In this document: positions 47,922 through 60,400 of the stretch, in pieces
Layout: each line of letters starts with the position of its first letter
Numbering within the stretch: the stretch's first letter is position 1
Source of the DNA: Psilocybe azurescens
Taxonomy: Eukaryota > Basidiomycota > Agaricomycetes > Agaricales > Agrocybaceae
Reading direction: 5' to 3'
Assembly (NCBI GenBank): GCA_023853785.1
Contig: JAJIRX010000648.1
Location: 496,001 to 560,000, forward strand
Length of the DNA stretch: 64,000 nt
The notes under the pieces: generated by a model
Database searches by the model: none
What the model saw: the letters and a program-made list of their open reading frames with translations, nothing else
What the model was told of the DNA's origin: nothing
Program-made: the position numbers and the translations under genes

Positions 47922-49817
47922 TACGTGAATGCTAATCGAGGTTATATGTAGACAATGATTGTAGATTGGATAGCCAGGGATGAACAAAAGAAGGGAGGAT
48001 GAAAAAACTAGACACAGCTAGTAGCCACGGACGAGTCAAGGAAAGGAAGAGAAAGAAAATACAAAAAGGATATGGAAGAAAAATAACGTATTCTCAGTTC
48101 ATTTTTATATCTGTGTTGAGACGGAGAAATGCAGGGCCGCTGAATCTATGGATCAAGGCCATATTGGCCTGGTATCCCTGACCCTACGGACAGAAACTTC
48201 CTTTCCTGATTCATCGCCTGCATCCATATTATACTCCGATCAAATACATATTATTTGAATTTCTTCGAGCGTTCGCGCCTCACGTACTCGGAAGCGACCT
48301 CAGTGGGCCTGAGCCTTCCTCATGGTTCGCACTTTCAGAGATTATCGTACAGCGTGGAGGTCTGAGGGTCCAAGTTCTTAGATGTGCGGTGAAGGCGACC
48401 TGTCAAGAAATTAATATCCAGAGTCTAGACACTCTGATTAACTTCATAGACACTCTGATTAACTTAGTACTCAAAACTTCGGCAAATGTTCTTCGTTAAC
48501 ATGAATGACACGTAATAGGGTCTGCTGTTCTGAATCAGAGGATGTACCTGATCATTAAAATTACAAACAAAATGAGCCTTTGAGTCTCAGGCTTGTCGGT
48601 TGCACAGAGCCGCAGGTAAGTCCTTCCCCATGCTGAGCCTTAGTAGTAGCTTGGTGTTAAAAAAACGAAGGTAATAAAGATTTTGTCAGGACAGTGAAGA
48701 GCCAGAAAAGACGTAAAAATGTGGGAATAAGCGAAGTTACCCTGCAGATATGTTTCATGGCCCTCCTGGTCCCTCTAAGCGTCGTCGATTCTGAAAGAAA
48801 TTGAATTGTTGAAATATCCATATTAGGAACTATTTCTCCCTTGTTCCCAAGGATTCATCTTGAAACAAGGATGCAATAGTTCCTCACGGGTATACAGTAT
48901 CAAGCCTGATAATGAAGCGAACGTGAAGAATGATAATCCAACTCAATCTTGTAAAATTGTACGCACGGGCGCCTGATGTCCCAATCTCAAATGCTGGGGT
49001 ATCCAGAAGATGCATCGTAAGAGTGTCTGCCACAGTGGCCTAATTTTCTTCCACCAATGCGCTGCTATGTCGCGCGAAGCGAGAAGGCGATCTCGAACAG
49101 TTTACATTGGACAGGGCGTCCTCGGGCTCGATTCTCAAGGCGCTCATCGCTCATCTCGTGGCTACCGGCTAAGTGTCCACCAACTCCGCTTGACTGTGAT
49201 GGTCATGCATAGTCATTGGCTGGCTTGCCGAAGCCCCTCTCGCTCTTTGAATGCCCCACAAGTGGCGCCGAGAGACGAAGTGATCATATCATACGGAGAA
49301 TAGACATTAATTCAACATTAATTTGAGAAATTCTGCCATGTTGCGCAATTGTATGCTTAATTGGAAGTAATATAACTGGAGTTTGCATGCCGCTGCTACT
49401 CTTGACTCTTAAGGGTGTGGGTAGACTTTGAATAATGCATTGTCTATCGGTCTCATGATAAAACCTTGACATACCTTTCGGTGAATCATCACATCAAGCT
49501 ATACCTAGTGTGATTTTGAATGTCTGGGCGTTTAGTTTGTACAATCTTGTTGTTGGCAAGACGACGTGACCAGGTTCCTATCACAACGCGTCCCTAAGAT
49601 TGAGGCTGCAAATCCCTTCCTAGTAACCCTGTCAATAGACATACAGGGGGAACCTGTCATTTTGTTCACTATTGTTCACTGTAGATTATTCACCTCTTTA
49701 CTCACCCACTATTATTTGCCAAGTTTCTTACCAGCCGAAAAATCGAAAATATTTACATGCATAATTCATTTAAATCGTGAAATAAGCTCGTATGTGGAAC
49801 GTGACGGTATCTATCGT
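47922..49817. other. 1.9-kb gene-free stretch
   Basis: Promoter side of the DUF3455 gene and 3' side of MFS permease 2. Apart from a 21-bp tandem repeat at 48426 nothing is recognised. Confidence 0.45.
48426..48465. repeat. 21-bp tandem repeat, two copies
   Basis: TAGACACTCTGATTAACTT occurs at 48426-48444 and 48447-48465, a perfect 19-bp core at 21-bp period. Confidence 0.7.
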
Positions 49818-52454
49818 TCAGATGGTATATCGATAACCGCTCCATTCATCGCCCTTCTCCCTTTTCGCGTCGTCAACCGTTGCGAAACGTCCATTCTTTT
49901 CATTAGCAGGGTCGTGGGTCTCAGGTTGGTCTTCAATGTATTCGTTCCTTTCACCTCTGTCTCGTCGTGCATTTTCGCGCTTGAGGAGGACAATAAAAAC
50001 AGATGACGAGATGATGCCAAACACAATATACATCAGTACCAGGCCTTTGTGGGTGTAATAAGTCGGGGTTAGAGGAGAAGAAGTGAAGTAATTGGCATAC
50101 CGTGTCCCAAAGGGTACCATGGCTTGTCCCTGGCACGATACTAGATTGGGAAGACATCAGAATGAGAGCGATCAGACGAGAAAGACGGTTTCTACTCACC
50201 ACATTGGAGCTTACAGCTCCGTTGAGGTTTCCACTACCAGTTCGGAAGGAAGTAACGTCAGTGCCGGAAGAGCGATCGTTCATCCCTCAGAGACGAAACT
50301 TACAAACTGATGACCATCGCCATGGACACACTGCGCTTGTATGACCCTTCGACATTGTTTGCAACCCATGAGCTGCAGATAGCCAAATCAGACCTCATGA
50401 ATCTGAAGTTTCGGTTTCGTCGAGTGGTGACTTACACGGTATTAGCTGTAGACAGATAATCTTATCAATACTATTATCAAATTAAGATGAACAAGACCCA
50501 CATATCACCGGATATATTCCACTATTGAACGATGTCAATTAGAATAAACTATGATTGTCCAAGTCCAAAAGTAAACCTACCATGTCGCCATGTACACGGC
50601 AAAGTATGATAGAGCTGCGTTTCTAGATGCAATTAAAATGATATAACCGATAGCGCCTAGAAGCAGCTTTGAGTAAGGGCTCGTGATTCACAAAGCATAT
50701 CGTTCCTACCTAGACATATGAAGACCCTGCATGGAAAAGCAATGTCACCACGGATCGACAGCACCGAAGCCGAAAAACACGCACACATTAAAATAGCCAC
50801 GTCTACCCCAGCGATCAGCCAGGAAACCTACACCGCAAGTGATAATACACGCAAAGGTATACACCGGAACGGTCAGAAGGTTAGCCGGTGTAGCAGTGAA
50901 TCCTGAAATGCAATCGCTGTTAGTAGATGTCCGATATAAACTTCCATACCGGGCGTACCGAGCTAGAGTGAAATGCCATCTATCAATACTGGTTCATTGA
51001 TTTTGTAAGAAAAGACGAACTTGATTGATGATGCTGGGCAAGAACAAAGAAAAAGGCATAGAGTGGCATGTCGACCCCCATGTAGATGATCACTTTAGAG
51101 TAATGTAAACGTAGCTCAACCGAAAGCTATCAAGTTCAATCTTACTTCCAATCCACGTTTTCCAATCTTTCAAACTAGCAAAGATATATTTCATCTTCAA
51201 TGTTTCCCCAGCTGCGCTGAATTGATTATCGCTTTGCAGTCTACGAATGACAACAGTTCGCTCCGCTTCTGTAAGGAACTTAGCGGTGTCCGGGAAGTCT
51301 TGGATGATCCAAAAGGACATCGCTCCCGCGACAACCGTGATTAGTCCTTCCAGGACTAGCTCACAAGTTGAGTCAAGCAATGATTCAGGTTAGTAAGTGA
51401 AAACTCACTGAAAATCCATGCCCATGCAGGCTTTCCAGCAACGCCCTCCATGTTCGAGATGGCAGCCTTGCAAGACTATGACAATCCGAAGTCTATAGGA
51501 AAATATTGAAGCGTACCGCAAGTAACCCTCCGAAAGCACCAGAGACTGTTGCTGCTGAGAAGAATATAGCAGCGCGAAGACCAAACTCTGAACGTTTATA
51601 CCAGCTTGAAGAATAATGTGTTCATCTAAAAGCATTAGTCAAGAAGGTCCGAAATACTTACCAGGACAAATAATAATTGACTCCAGGGAACAGCCCTGCC
51701 TCGAACGTGCCCAGTAACCACCGCATTCCTGATAGGCATACACTTTTAGTTGTAAATAGTGCTGACTACAAAATAATCCTCACCCATGAGTTGCGGGAAA
51801 TTGTGTACAACGCCTTGCAGAGTCTATCAAATCGGAACGGAGTTATCATTGAAATAAGCCATCATCGCAGACTCCAGCATTATACTACATATGACGCACC
51901 ATCATGATACCCCAGAAGAACATCAGGAAAGATAACCAAAGAGAGGGTCGAAGACGTTTCAAGAAGACATTGGAAGGGACTTCGAACAGTGCATAGCTGA
52001 AAAAGAATATCTGGAAGAACTCTCAGAACAGTCATTATTATGAATGAACGATGACGCGCACCGTGAGGGATAGTAAATACTGATTATCTGTCATATGGAG
52101 GTCCTTTTCGAGATTATACAACTGTCATATCATGCAGGTCAGCAAAAGGAAAGGGTCATAATAGGCATGAATTTTTGTGATCACCTTCGCACTATCCATT
52201 CCAAGTATGTCAATTATACTACCAAATGCAGTAGGAACGAAAACGCCTTACTTTCCGATGCTAGTACGATCGAGGAAACTGAGAAGGTAAAGGAATGACA
52301 GCCACGGAATAAGCGCAAGGTCGATTTTACGCATTAACTTGCGCTCGTCCACTCCACTGATATCGACATGTGCATTGAAGATCTCGGTCTTGTTGTTCGC
52401 CTTCGCTGCTTCCAGAGACTCGACAGTGGGAGAGGGAGTCCGCTTTTCCGACAT
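49818..52454 (-). CDS. MFS permease of the anion:cation symporter family, 19 exons, one 1-nt break
   Basis: Exons, high to low: 52454-52252, 52191-52185, 52121-52062, 52010-51900, 51823-51784, 51728-51662, 51604-51517, 51466-51409, 51355-51146, 51092-51021, 50962-50950, 50902-50765, 50656-50581, 50521-50502, 50445-50436, 50372-50304, 50233-50200, 50140-50101, 50044-49818. Every phase fits, giving 513 aa once one base is removed from the A run 51050-51054. The family signatures are RKLMRKIDLALIPWLSFLYLLSFLDRTSIGNAK, EVPSNVFLKRLRP, LGTFEAGLFPGVNYYLSCWY, FGLRAAIFFSAATVSGAFGG, WAWIFILEGL, GGVxADRxGRRG as GVGFLADRWGRRG, and NVEGSYKRSVSMAM. It is a plasma-membrane importer of organic anions or small acids; the substrate is unknown. 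It includes exons of 7, 10 and 13 nt. It is related to, but clearly diverged from, MFS permease 1. Confidence 0.88.
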
Positions 52455-55400
52455 GGTATGTAGCGTAAACCGAAATCGAATGCAGAATCGTGGGTAGCAG
52501 GGGAGAGAAGTGGTGAAGAAGAAGCCCCAGAACCTGATCAAGGAACCCCTTAGTGCTTCACGCGATATGTACTCTATTTGGCTCCCAGGGGGACTGTAAT
52601 GGAGACACACGTCAGTCAACTACCTCCCATAACGAGAGCTGCATTTGTTGGCCGTGCATGGCAAAACTATTAGAATATCGCCTCAACTTTGCCGTATCAC
52701 CCCCGCGTAACTTTGGAGAGTCACGTTGGTTTGACAAAAGGATCCAGAGAAGAATCAATTCTGACGCCTGGTGTAAATTTGGACTGCCGATGGCGGATGA
52801 TGGGTGTACAGAGACAGAAGGAGTTAGAAATACCCACAAGTCGTCATCTTCTCCATACCGCCGCATCGAAAGAAGGCAGATGACACACTCAGAGAATGAA
52901 AATGGCTTTCATCAATGAAAACTTTGACGCGAATGGCTATCTTTAAGCCGTCTTCGTGAGATGCCGCCTCTTGCGGCCTGCGCTGTTGACCAACGAACAG
53001 ACAGAGCGCATATAAGATTGGAGGTTTGTCCGACGAGGAGAGATTATAAGCGATATATATAACATCGCCTAACTGGCCCGGGGAACGCTATTAATAGTTG
53101 ACTCGCGAGATGTGGGGCACTTTCCTTGGTCCACATGAAAGCCAAGTACTTTGAATACCAACACGTATGCCTTCAAGTTCATTGTGCCTCTCTCCTCTTA
53201 TTTCGCGCCTTTTCCTTTTCAACACTTGCCTGCGACCTTACAAACGAAGATCAAAAAATCATTGATTACCGCAATGCGGGGAAGCGAAGGAAGCTACAAC
53301 AAAGACCTGAAAAGATAGCCGATAAGACGAGTTTTAGAAACACCACGAGGTGACTCTTGTCAGATTATAGATATCCAGGTTATTTACTCGTTTTAGTTGA
53401 CAGAGGTTCCGCACAAAAGCCTTCGGCTGAAGTTGGATTTAGCACTCATCGCGAATCCTGCGACTGTCGATGCTCTATGCACATGGATCCCCAGACTTGA
53501 CCAGTGACGATCAACAACCCAATTGGAGTCTGGACTGAGTGGAAGTCGATGCATGCAGCATGTAAGAGTTCTTGAAAGTTTTTGAAGACTGAAGGAGCTA
53601 ATTGTGTGCTTTTTACACACAAATGGGTATAGAACGCCGGGAGGGAATCAGAGGGCACCTTTCAGCCCCGTTTGAGTCAGATATACAGACATGTTACAGC
53701 GCCCAACGCGCTCGATGTCATGCACACCGCACGGACCCATTCACGTGATAAATTAGGCAATTGCCGTGTCGCCGCCTCACAGCAGACTCAGATGATGTCG
53801 ATGATCTGCCATTCCAAGAATCCATTGATTTGCGACCCATCATCTTTCCGACGTTCTCGACATGCAAAAGACACGTTCTGGGGCTTCTGCTATCTCTATC
53901 TATGTCTTCCGGTCTATATAAATTATAACGCGTACCGGGAATTCAAGTGGAACGAACCCTCGATCGTGGTTGGGCCGCGGATAAAAGCACGGATGAATCG
54001 TGATTACTTGTATGCATAATGCAGACAGGCTAGTGGCTGGCGGTAAGAGGTGAGTTTGTATCGATATGATTCTATGAACCGGTAATCTTGCAATTCGTGA
54101 TTCGTGGTTTACTTCTTTTGTTACATATAACCTTGCGGGTCTTAGCTGCTTTTTGCCACAGTATCGAGACAAACATACGATGCACGACTGAATGCATGAA
54201 TGCCCTTAGATGATTAGAGCACCTGAAATCAAGATATTCTGATTCCTCGAGGCTCCAGATCTCCAGACGCCATGTCGTTGTATTCCCACTAAGCTCTTTT
54301 TGGCTGGGACGCGACGACATTCTGCTTTCCTCTCTGTCACGGCCGGGCTCTATGAATGGCGATTTATCATCTGTCCGATTATTCTTTCTGTCCTGTCTTT
54401 AGGTGTCTAGTTTCTCAGCGTCTGGATTCTAGACTGTGGTTTATACCGATATCACCCGAAAGATCATCACAAACCACAATGACCACCCATGATCATTCTA
54501 CACCCCGAGTCTTCCCTCCGCTCTTCTTCTTTCTGTTCGTCTTTAATCTTTCCCGGATCTCCCTCTTCTTCCGTGGCCGATTTCTCTCTCAACACTATCA
54601 CGCTGATCGTCTGAAAAGACAGCAAAGAGCACTGCACTCACACACACGCTCATTTCGGGCCCTTCTACACACGGACGCGCAGTTATGTTATCGACACAGC
54701 TCACGAGGCGTCTTTCTTTATTATTTTCGTGTTCATCTTCATCATTAAGCCTCTCTGTAATCGCTAACTACAGCCCAATGCAACTTTCTATGTTCTACTT
54801 GCTCAGAAGAAAGTGCTGAGATCCATTTATACTCACAAAATCTCTGGAAGCCAAGATGTGTGTTTTTCGGATCTTGGCCGCGGCATGTGTAAGGTGCTGC
54901 TAAATGCTGCGCTATCATTATACATGTACCAAGTATCAAGCACACGGCTCCGGGTGGGTTGTCACTCGCCGACCGAGGGTGACGCTGATCATCTACTATA
55001 GTATTAGTGTCTGTCGGTCCCACTGGTCTTACGTGGACTGTCACTCTAGGGGACAACTGTGTTCAAGTTGCACTATCATCTATTCTAGTGCTGCACCTGT
55101 GCGCATCTAGAGCGGGACCTACCTATTTTCTCTCTCTCTGGGCAGTATACCAGTATTCTCATATCGTTACTGTCAGTGGTGAATATTCTTCGAGATGGAC
55201 GGACCTTGCTGCTGCTGCTGCTGCTGTGCGCGACATCGTTCTATCGCCGGAGCAGTGCTGTCAATACTTACGATTAATGTACGTATTCGGACATCTGTTG
55301 AATTGAATATGATCATGTTTTAGATGGATGCGCTTATGAAACGTGCCCCAGGGCGCTAATTTATGATCGCACTTGTGCTGTTGTCAACGATCATGCACAG

Positions 55401-57436
55401 TATAGTTTATTTATTCTATGTATAGCTATTATATGCTAAAGTATGCAGCAGAAACGACGCATGATTCGCCAGGAAGGTCGAAACACTGTTACACAGTTTG
55501 TAATGGTCCTCCCGCGAAACTCCTTTTTCCCCAGTCCAGCCTGTGAAGAGTAGGCCGAGCACAATCAGCTTGAGGTGAGTTCTATTAAAGGAACTTGAAG
55601 GTGGAACGGATCCAACATATTAGAGTAAAAATCTTACGCCGGACGTGCGGTATGGACGGGCTCCATAGAATAAATAAAAGTCAAGTCAAGTATCTATGTA
55701 ATTAACACCGGAGCTAAGCAAGTGATTGAGCATGTCAAACACAGAAAACGGGACGCTCTGTACATACCTCTGGCTCGCTCGAAGCCGTCTGTGTGCTCTG
55801 AGCGGATCACAAACTCATAGAGGAATTTGACGATTAATGAATAAGCAGCTGCAAGCAGCAGGAAAGCTCGGAGCAAAACCGGTCATTCAGGTAAGAAGGA
55901 GGAGGTCAGTGATCCGGGAAGTTATATCGCCTGTGTTATATTATAGCTGATCGCAATGCCTAGTAGTGAGCTGCATTGCGTAGCGAAAAATTAAACAAAG
56001 AACTTGATCCGAAGACAGGTTGTACTATATACGCTTCGATTGTCGCAACTCGAGTAGGCTCCAGACAAAATCCCAGACACTGGGGGCGAGCGCTAATCGC
56101 CCTATGGTGTTACGTGGCCACAGAGTAAATGTTTCCACTCTAAGCCTTTCCCCAGACCGCCCTGGACAGTGGAGCCCTGTCATCTGTCATCTGTTGGTTA
56201 CATCCCGGCCGGGGCTATAACCCCGCATCTGCACTATATAGCGATTAGTGATTAGGTATTCGTTGGCTGCGGGAATGTAAGGGTACTGGTGGGCTCTGGC
56301 GTTTCAGGTTTCGGATGGAAGAACCTTTGGAAGAGGGACGCAGCGCTCGCTCGGAAGGCATCCGCTCGGGCTTGGTTGTCACAGTCTGATTATTTGGCCG
56401 AGCGATGCTCAGCCGCTCATGACTCACTAAAAATTGTATAGAGATTGCAGTGTCTGTGTTTTACTAGGTCCGGTTACACGAGTTTAGTTTGAAGGATGCG
56501 CGGGCATGGGTCCCTTTTGTAGTTGGAAAATGTGTGTTGTTCATTCATTCCAGAGCGTGCGCTGGCGCGTAAGCATGTGTTGCGCGCCTGTTGTGCAGTC
56601 CGCGCCTAGATTTAGGCCAGATCTTGGGAGCAGATAAACGGACCAAAGAAGATGAAAGGAACGATAATGATCCGTTCGTGTTTGTGACTATTATCGTCGG
56701 AATGCGCGGTCCTGTTGGGATGAATTTCAAATTGGGATGTTTGGTTGGGGGCAAGGTTGGGGTGATGCAAGGCCGGTGTGATTGCAGGTAGATGTAGCTT
56801 TCTGGAGGTTGAAATCGGTTCTCAAGTGGTGCGCTTTGGAGCTGTATTCATCAGGCTTATTCGGTTTGTCATCAGGTGGTGCGGTGGTGCAGGGTGGTGG
56901 TTTTATTCTTACAGCACTAGAATCGATACCATTTGGATACTTTCATGTCATTTGGAGCTCTATACATTTACAGCAGAGGGACTACAGCCGAGACACATTT
57001 CTAGACTATCGCTACTCCCGCACCAGCCCGCACCTTGATAATCACTAGAGGCGCTATCCTGACGCGACGCGTTGCTTGGCAATGTTGGCATGGGTGAAGA
57101 AAATTGAGCATATCGATAGATACCGGTAGTCGCACCCGCTGTACCGACGCGTCTGGTGTGGCGCACGCCCCTTGCGCAATGATTTGATTGGAAGATATGG
57201 GTGTGCCTGTAGTTCGGGGCTGGGGCGTGCTGGGACGGTCGGTAGGATAGCGTGTGTGTGTATACCTATAGAAACAAGGCATGGCAGTGGAGAGCGGACG
57301 GACGGAACTGGGTGTGACATGTCTCCCGGACGGACCGATCGGAACTTGAGGGAGTGACAGGTGTGACTGGATTGTGTTCTGAGGTATATCGGTCGCTGGT
57401 CTCTGTCTCTTTTTTTATCCATCCCCCTCATCGTCC
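52455..57436. other. 4.9-kb gene-free region upstream of the Reg1-like gene
   Basis: The largest gene-poor interval of the window. Open frames are short and without splice logic on both strands. It contains a (GCT)6 tract at 55208-55226 and several GT-rich stretches near 56590-56950. It must hold divergent promoters for MFS permease 2 (left) and the Reg1-like gene (right). A non-coding RNA or long upstream regulatory region is possible but not visible as such. Confidence 0.45.
55208..55226. repeat. (GCT)6 microsatellite
   Basis: Six GCT units plus one base, in non-coding sequence. Confidence 0.9.
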
Positions 57437-60400
57437 ATGGCCAACTACCTCCCTGTCCTCATCACCTCCGTCTCCACCAATGCCGCTCCAGATGACTCCT
57501 CTCTCGTTACTCTCCCCCGCGGCCAGGTTGACTATCTCTCCCATGACTGGCAGGAGGAGGATGTCTGGCGGTCGTGGAGAAACATGACAAGACAGAAGAA
57601 CGAAATCACAAACGGCGTCAGACTAGAGAACGCCTCCTGGAGAACCTGGTGGAAGCAGCGCAATAAGCTCAAGACTATCTCTCCAGAGACCCTCAACTGG
57701 TCCGTATCTCTCTCTATAGCTAGAGCTAAAAATTTAATATCTTTATCAGGTTGAAGGACTCTGACGTTACTTGGCTCTATGGTCCTCTTCATACTGCTGT
57801 AGAGTGGACTCCCCCTCCAAAACCAGCTCCAGTCCCAGATACAGTCGACCCGGCAAATCCTGCATCAGCACATGATCGTCTCGACTTATCATCCACCTCC
57901 CGCCGCCCACCACTCGCCGCTCCCTATAAACCTATTCTCAAGCATCGCAGCATCAGCGAGCTCCTCACCTCCGACCTCCCTCCAACCTCTCCCATGTTCA
58001 GCCCAGTCGATTCAGAGGATGAGCAGTCAGACGACGACACCAAGAACAACACCGCAGCCAATAGGACAGATCCCACCACCCTGGTTTCTCACTCCCAGTT
58101 CTCCTCCAAATTCCCTGGAAAACGTCCTACGCTATTGCACACTAAGAGCGACACCCATATCACTCGCTGGGGCCCCAGCAGAGCCTTCCGCAAAGATTCC
58201 CCGCCCCGCATCGATCCCCCCGGGTTTTGATTCATCGCAAACCCACGGCTACTTCCCGCCTATCCCATCATCCTCTTTTTCGCCTCCATCACTATCACAG
58301 CATCATCTGTCCACAGGTGGCCCCATCCGCACCTCGCTTTCTCAGGATTCCAACTCGAGCGAAAGTGCCGTCAATGGAGGTGGCACCACAAGCAGTGGCG
58401 GCGACTCCCGTGGTCACCACTCTCATGGCCACGGCCCCAAGAAGAAACACATCAGCTTCAACACATTCGTCGAACAGTGCATAGCCATCGAAAAGCCAAA
58501 GAAGAACGCTTCTGGATACTTTGGTGCCAGCGCGAGCGGGCAGGCGGGTTGGCCAGACGGAAGAGTCATCTATGCTGATGATGATGGGTGCGTGTTTATA
58601 TCTCCTCTTAATTTTATTTTGGGTCATTCATTTCTAATCTACCGGTGATCTAGTTACGACGAAGATGAAGAAGATTCCGAAGGCGAAGAAGAGGAGACGT
58701 ATGCCGCCGATGGGTCACAATGGCAGACTCCTCGGCAGTCGGGAGCTCGTGCCGTTCGAAACGACTCGGATTCTCCTATCGAGGAAGAAGACGAGGACGA
58801 GGACGATGATGGTGTCATTGAGATGCGCTCGTCTTCGTCTTCATCGTATCGCATACGGACGCCCAAGTCTACTCCCAAGAAACCCCCTCGCTCGCAATCA
58901 AAAGTGTCTACCACCTCCTCATCCTCCTCCACGTCCACCTCCTCGTATGGCAGCGGCAGCAACAGCAACAGCACCATGGATACCACCAACTCATCCCCCT
59001 CAGGTTCCTTATCGCCCTCACGGCGGACCCCATCCAACAGCAGCCTGAACCGCAAATCTTCATCCACCACCGCATCCACCGACAACAACAGCAACGACCA
59101 CAACAACCTTGCGAGACGGGCGAGCAGCGGGTCAGCGTCGACGTATCGGCCGTCGAGCGTGCGCCGCGGCCCACCCCGCTTATCCGCACGACATCCGACC
59201 AGCACCGTGTGAACGTGACCATCGCGCCGATTGCACCCACGATTCTGAAGACCACGGGTGCGTGGGCGGAAGGGTTTGGCGACGACGGAGCGAGCGACGA
59301 TGGGCTTGGGCTCAGCACTGGTTTGGGGTGGGCGGATAAGCGCAATGGGTATGGGCATGGTCGCAGTGGGAATTATGCAGACCATTCACCGTCATCAGGA
59401 GGAGGGGGTATGGGTCGTTCGGAATCGGACGGGGAAGCTCGCGCGCTTTCAACATCGCGTATGGGGGCGGCAGTGCGTACGGCGCTGCTGACGAGGACAT
59501 GCAGGAGTCGGACGGCACCCCCGTGGAGCTCGTGTACGTCCCGCCGTTTGGGAGCAACTACTCGCTGAGCATCGGCGGCGGCGACTCGAGCCCCGACTAT
59601 GAGGCACATGCCGGCGAGGGCACACAGTATGGGTACGGTGGATATTCGGAGCAGGAGGATGAAGATAGAGGAGAGGTGGAGCAAGTGGAGGATGTTGCGA
59701 ATGTTGTATACCACCACCCGCCGAACGGCGGAGTTGGGAGCGTGGGCTTTGGAGGAGGAGGAGCGAGGCCGACCTCGAACTCGAGTGCGAGTGTGCAGGG
59801 AAACGCATCGGCGCCGATACCCATAACCAACGTGCTAAATATCCACAGTGTGCCCAGCGTCATCGTCAACCCCGGCGGCCCCCTACTTCTTCGCTCCCGA
59901 CGATGGTGTACCGCGGCGCGCGCGCGATTCCCAGACAGGAGGCCGTCATCGAGGAGGAGGACGCGTATGATTTCTTCGAGGGTCCGGATCTGGGCGAGGA
60001 TTATTATTATGCGCGGAGGGGCGGGCGGGGGTATGAGCGAGAGAGGGAGAGTGAGAAGGAGAGAGGGGCGTATCCAGCTGCGGCAGTGGCAGTGTCTGCT
60101 ACAAGTTCTGCGCTTGCAGTTCCTGCTGCTGGCTCTTCGAGGAGCGATCGCGATCGTGGCTCCGATAGGCGTCATTCGCGCAGCCATCATAGCGGGTTTG
60201 GGGCTGCTGCGGGTGCAGGCGAGGAGAGGCAGTCGCGGAGTCGGAGCAGAAGCCAGAGCCGCACGCCGTCGCCTGCTTTCACCGTCTCGCCCACGATTGC
60301 CGGCGGCCACAACAGCGTCGTCCCCGCCCCTGCGCCCAACGCCAACGCCATTCCTGGCGTTGGCACGGGCGTTGTGGTTGTTGGGCGGCGGCGCAGCTCG

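Noticed and set aside
54356..54748. 130-codon plus-strand frame
   Set aside because: Low-complexity pyrimidine-rich translation (FFFLFVF runs) with no domain or splice context.
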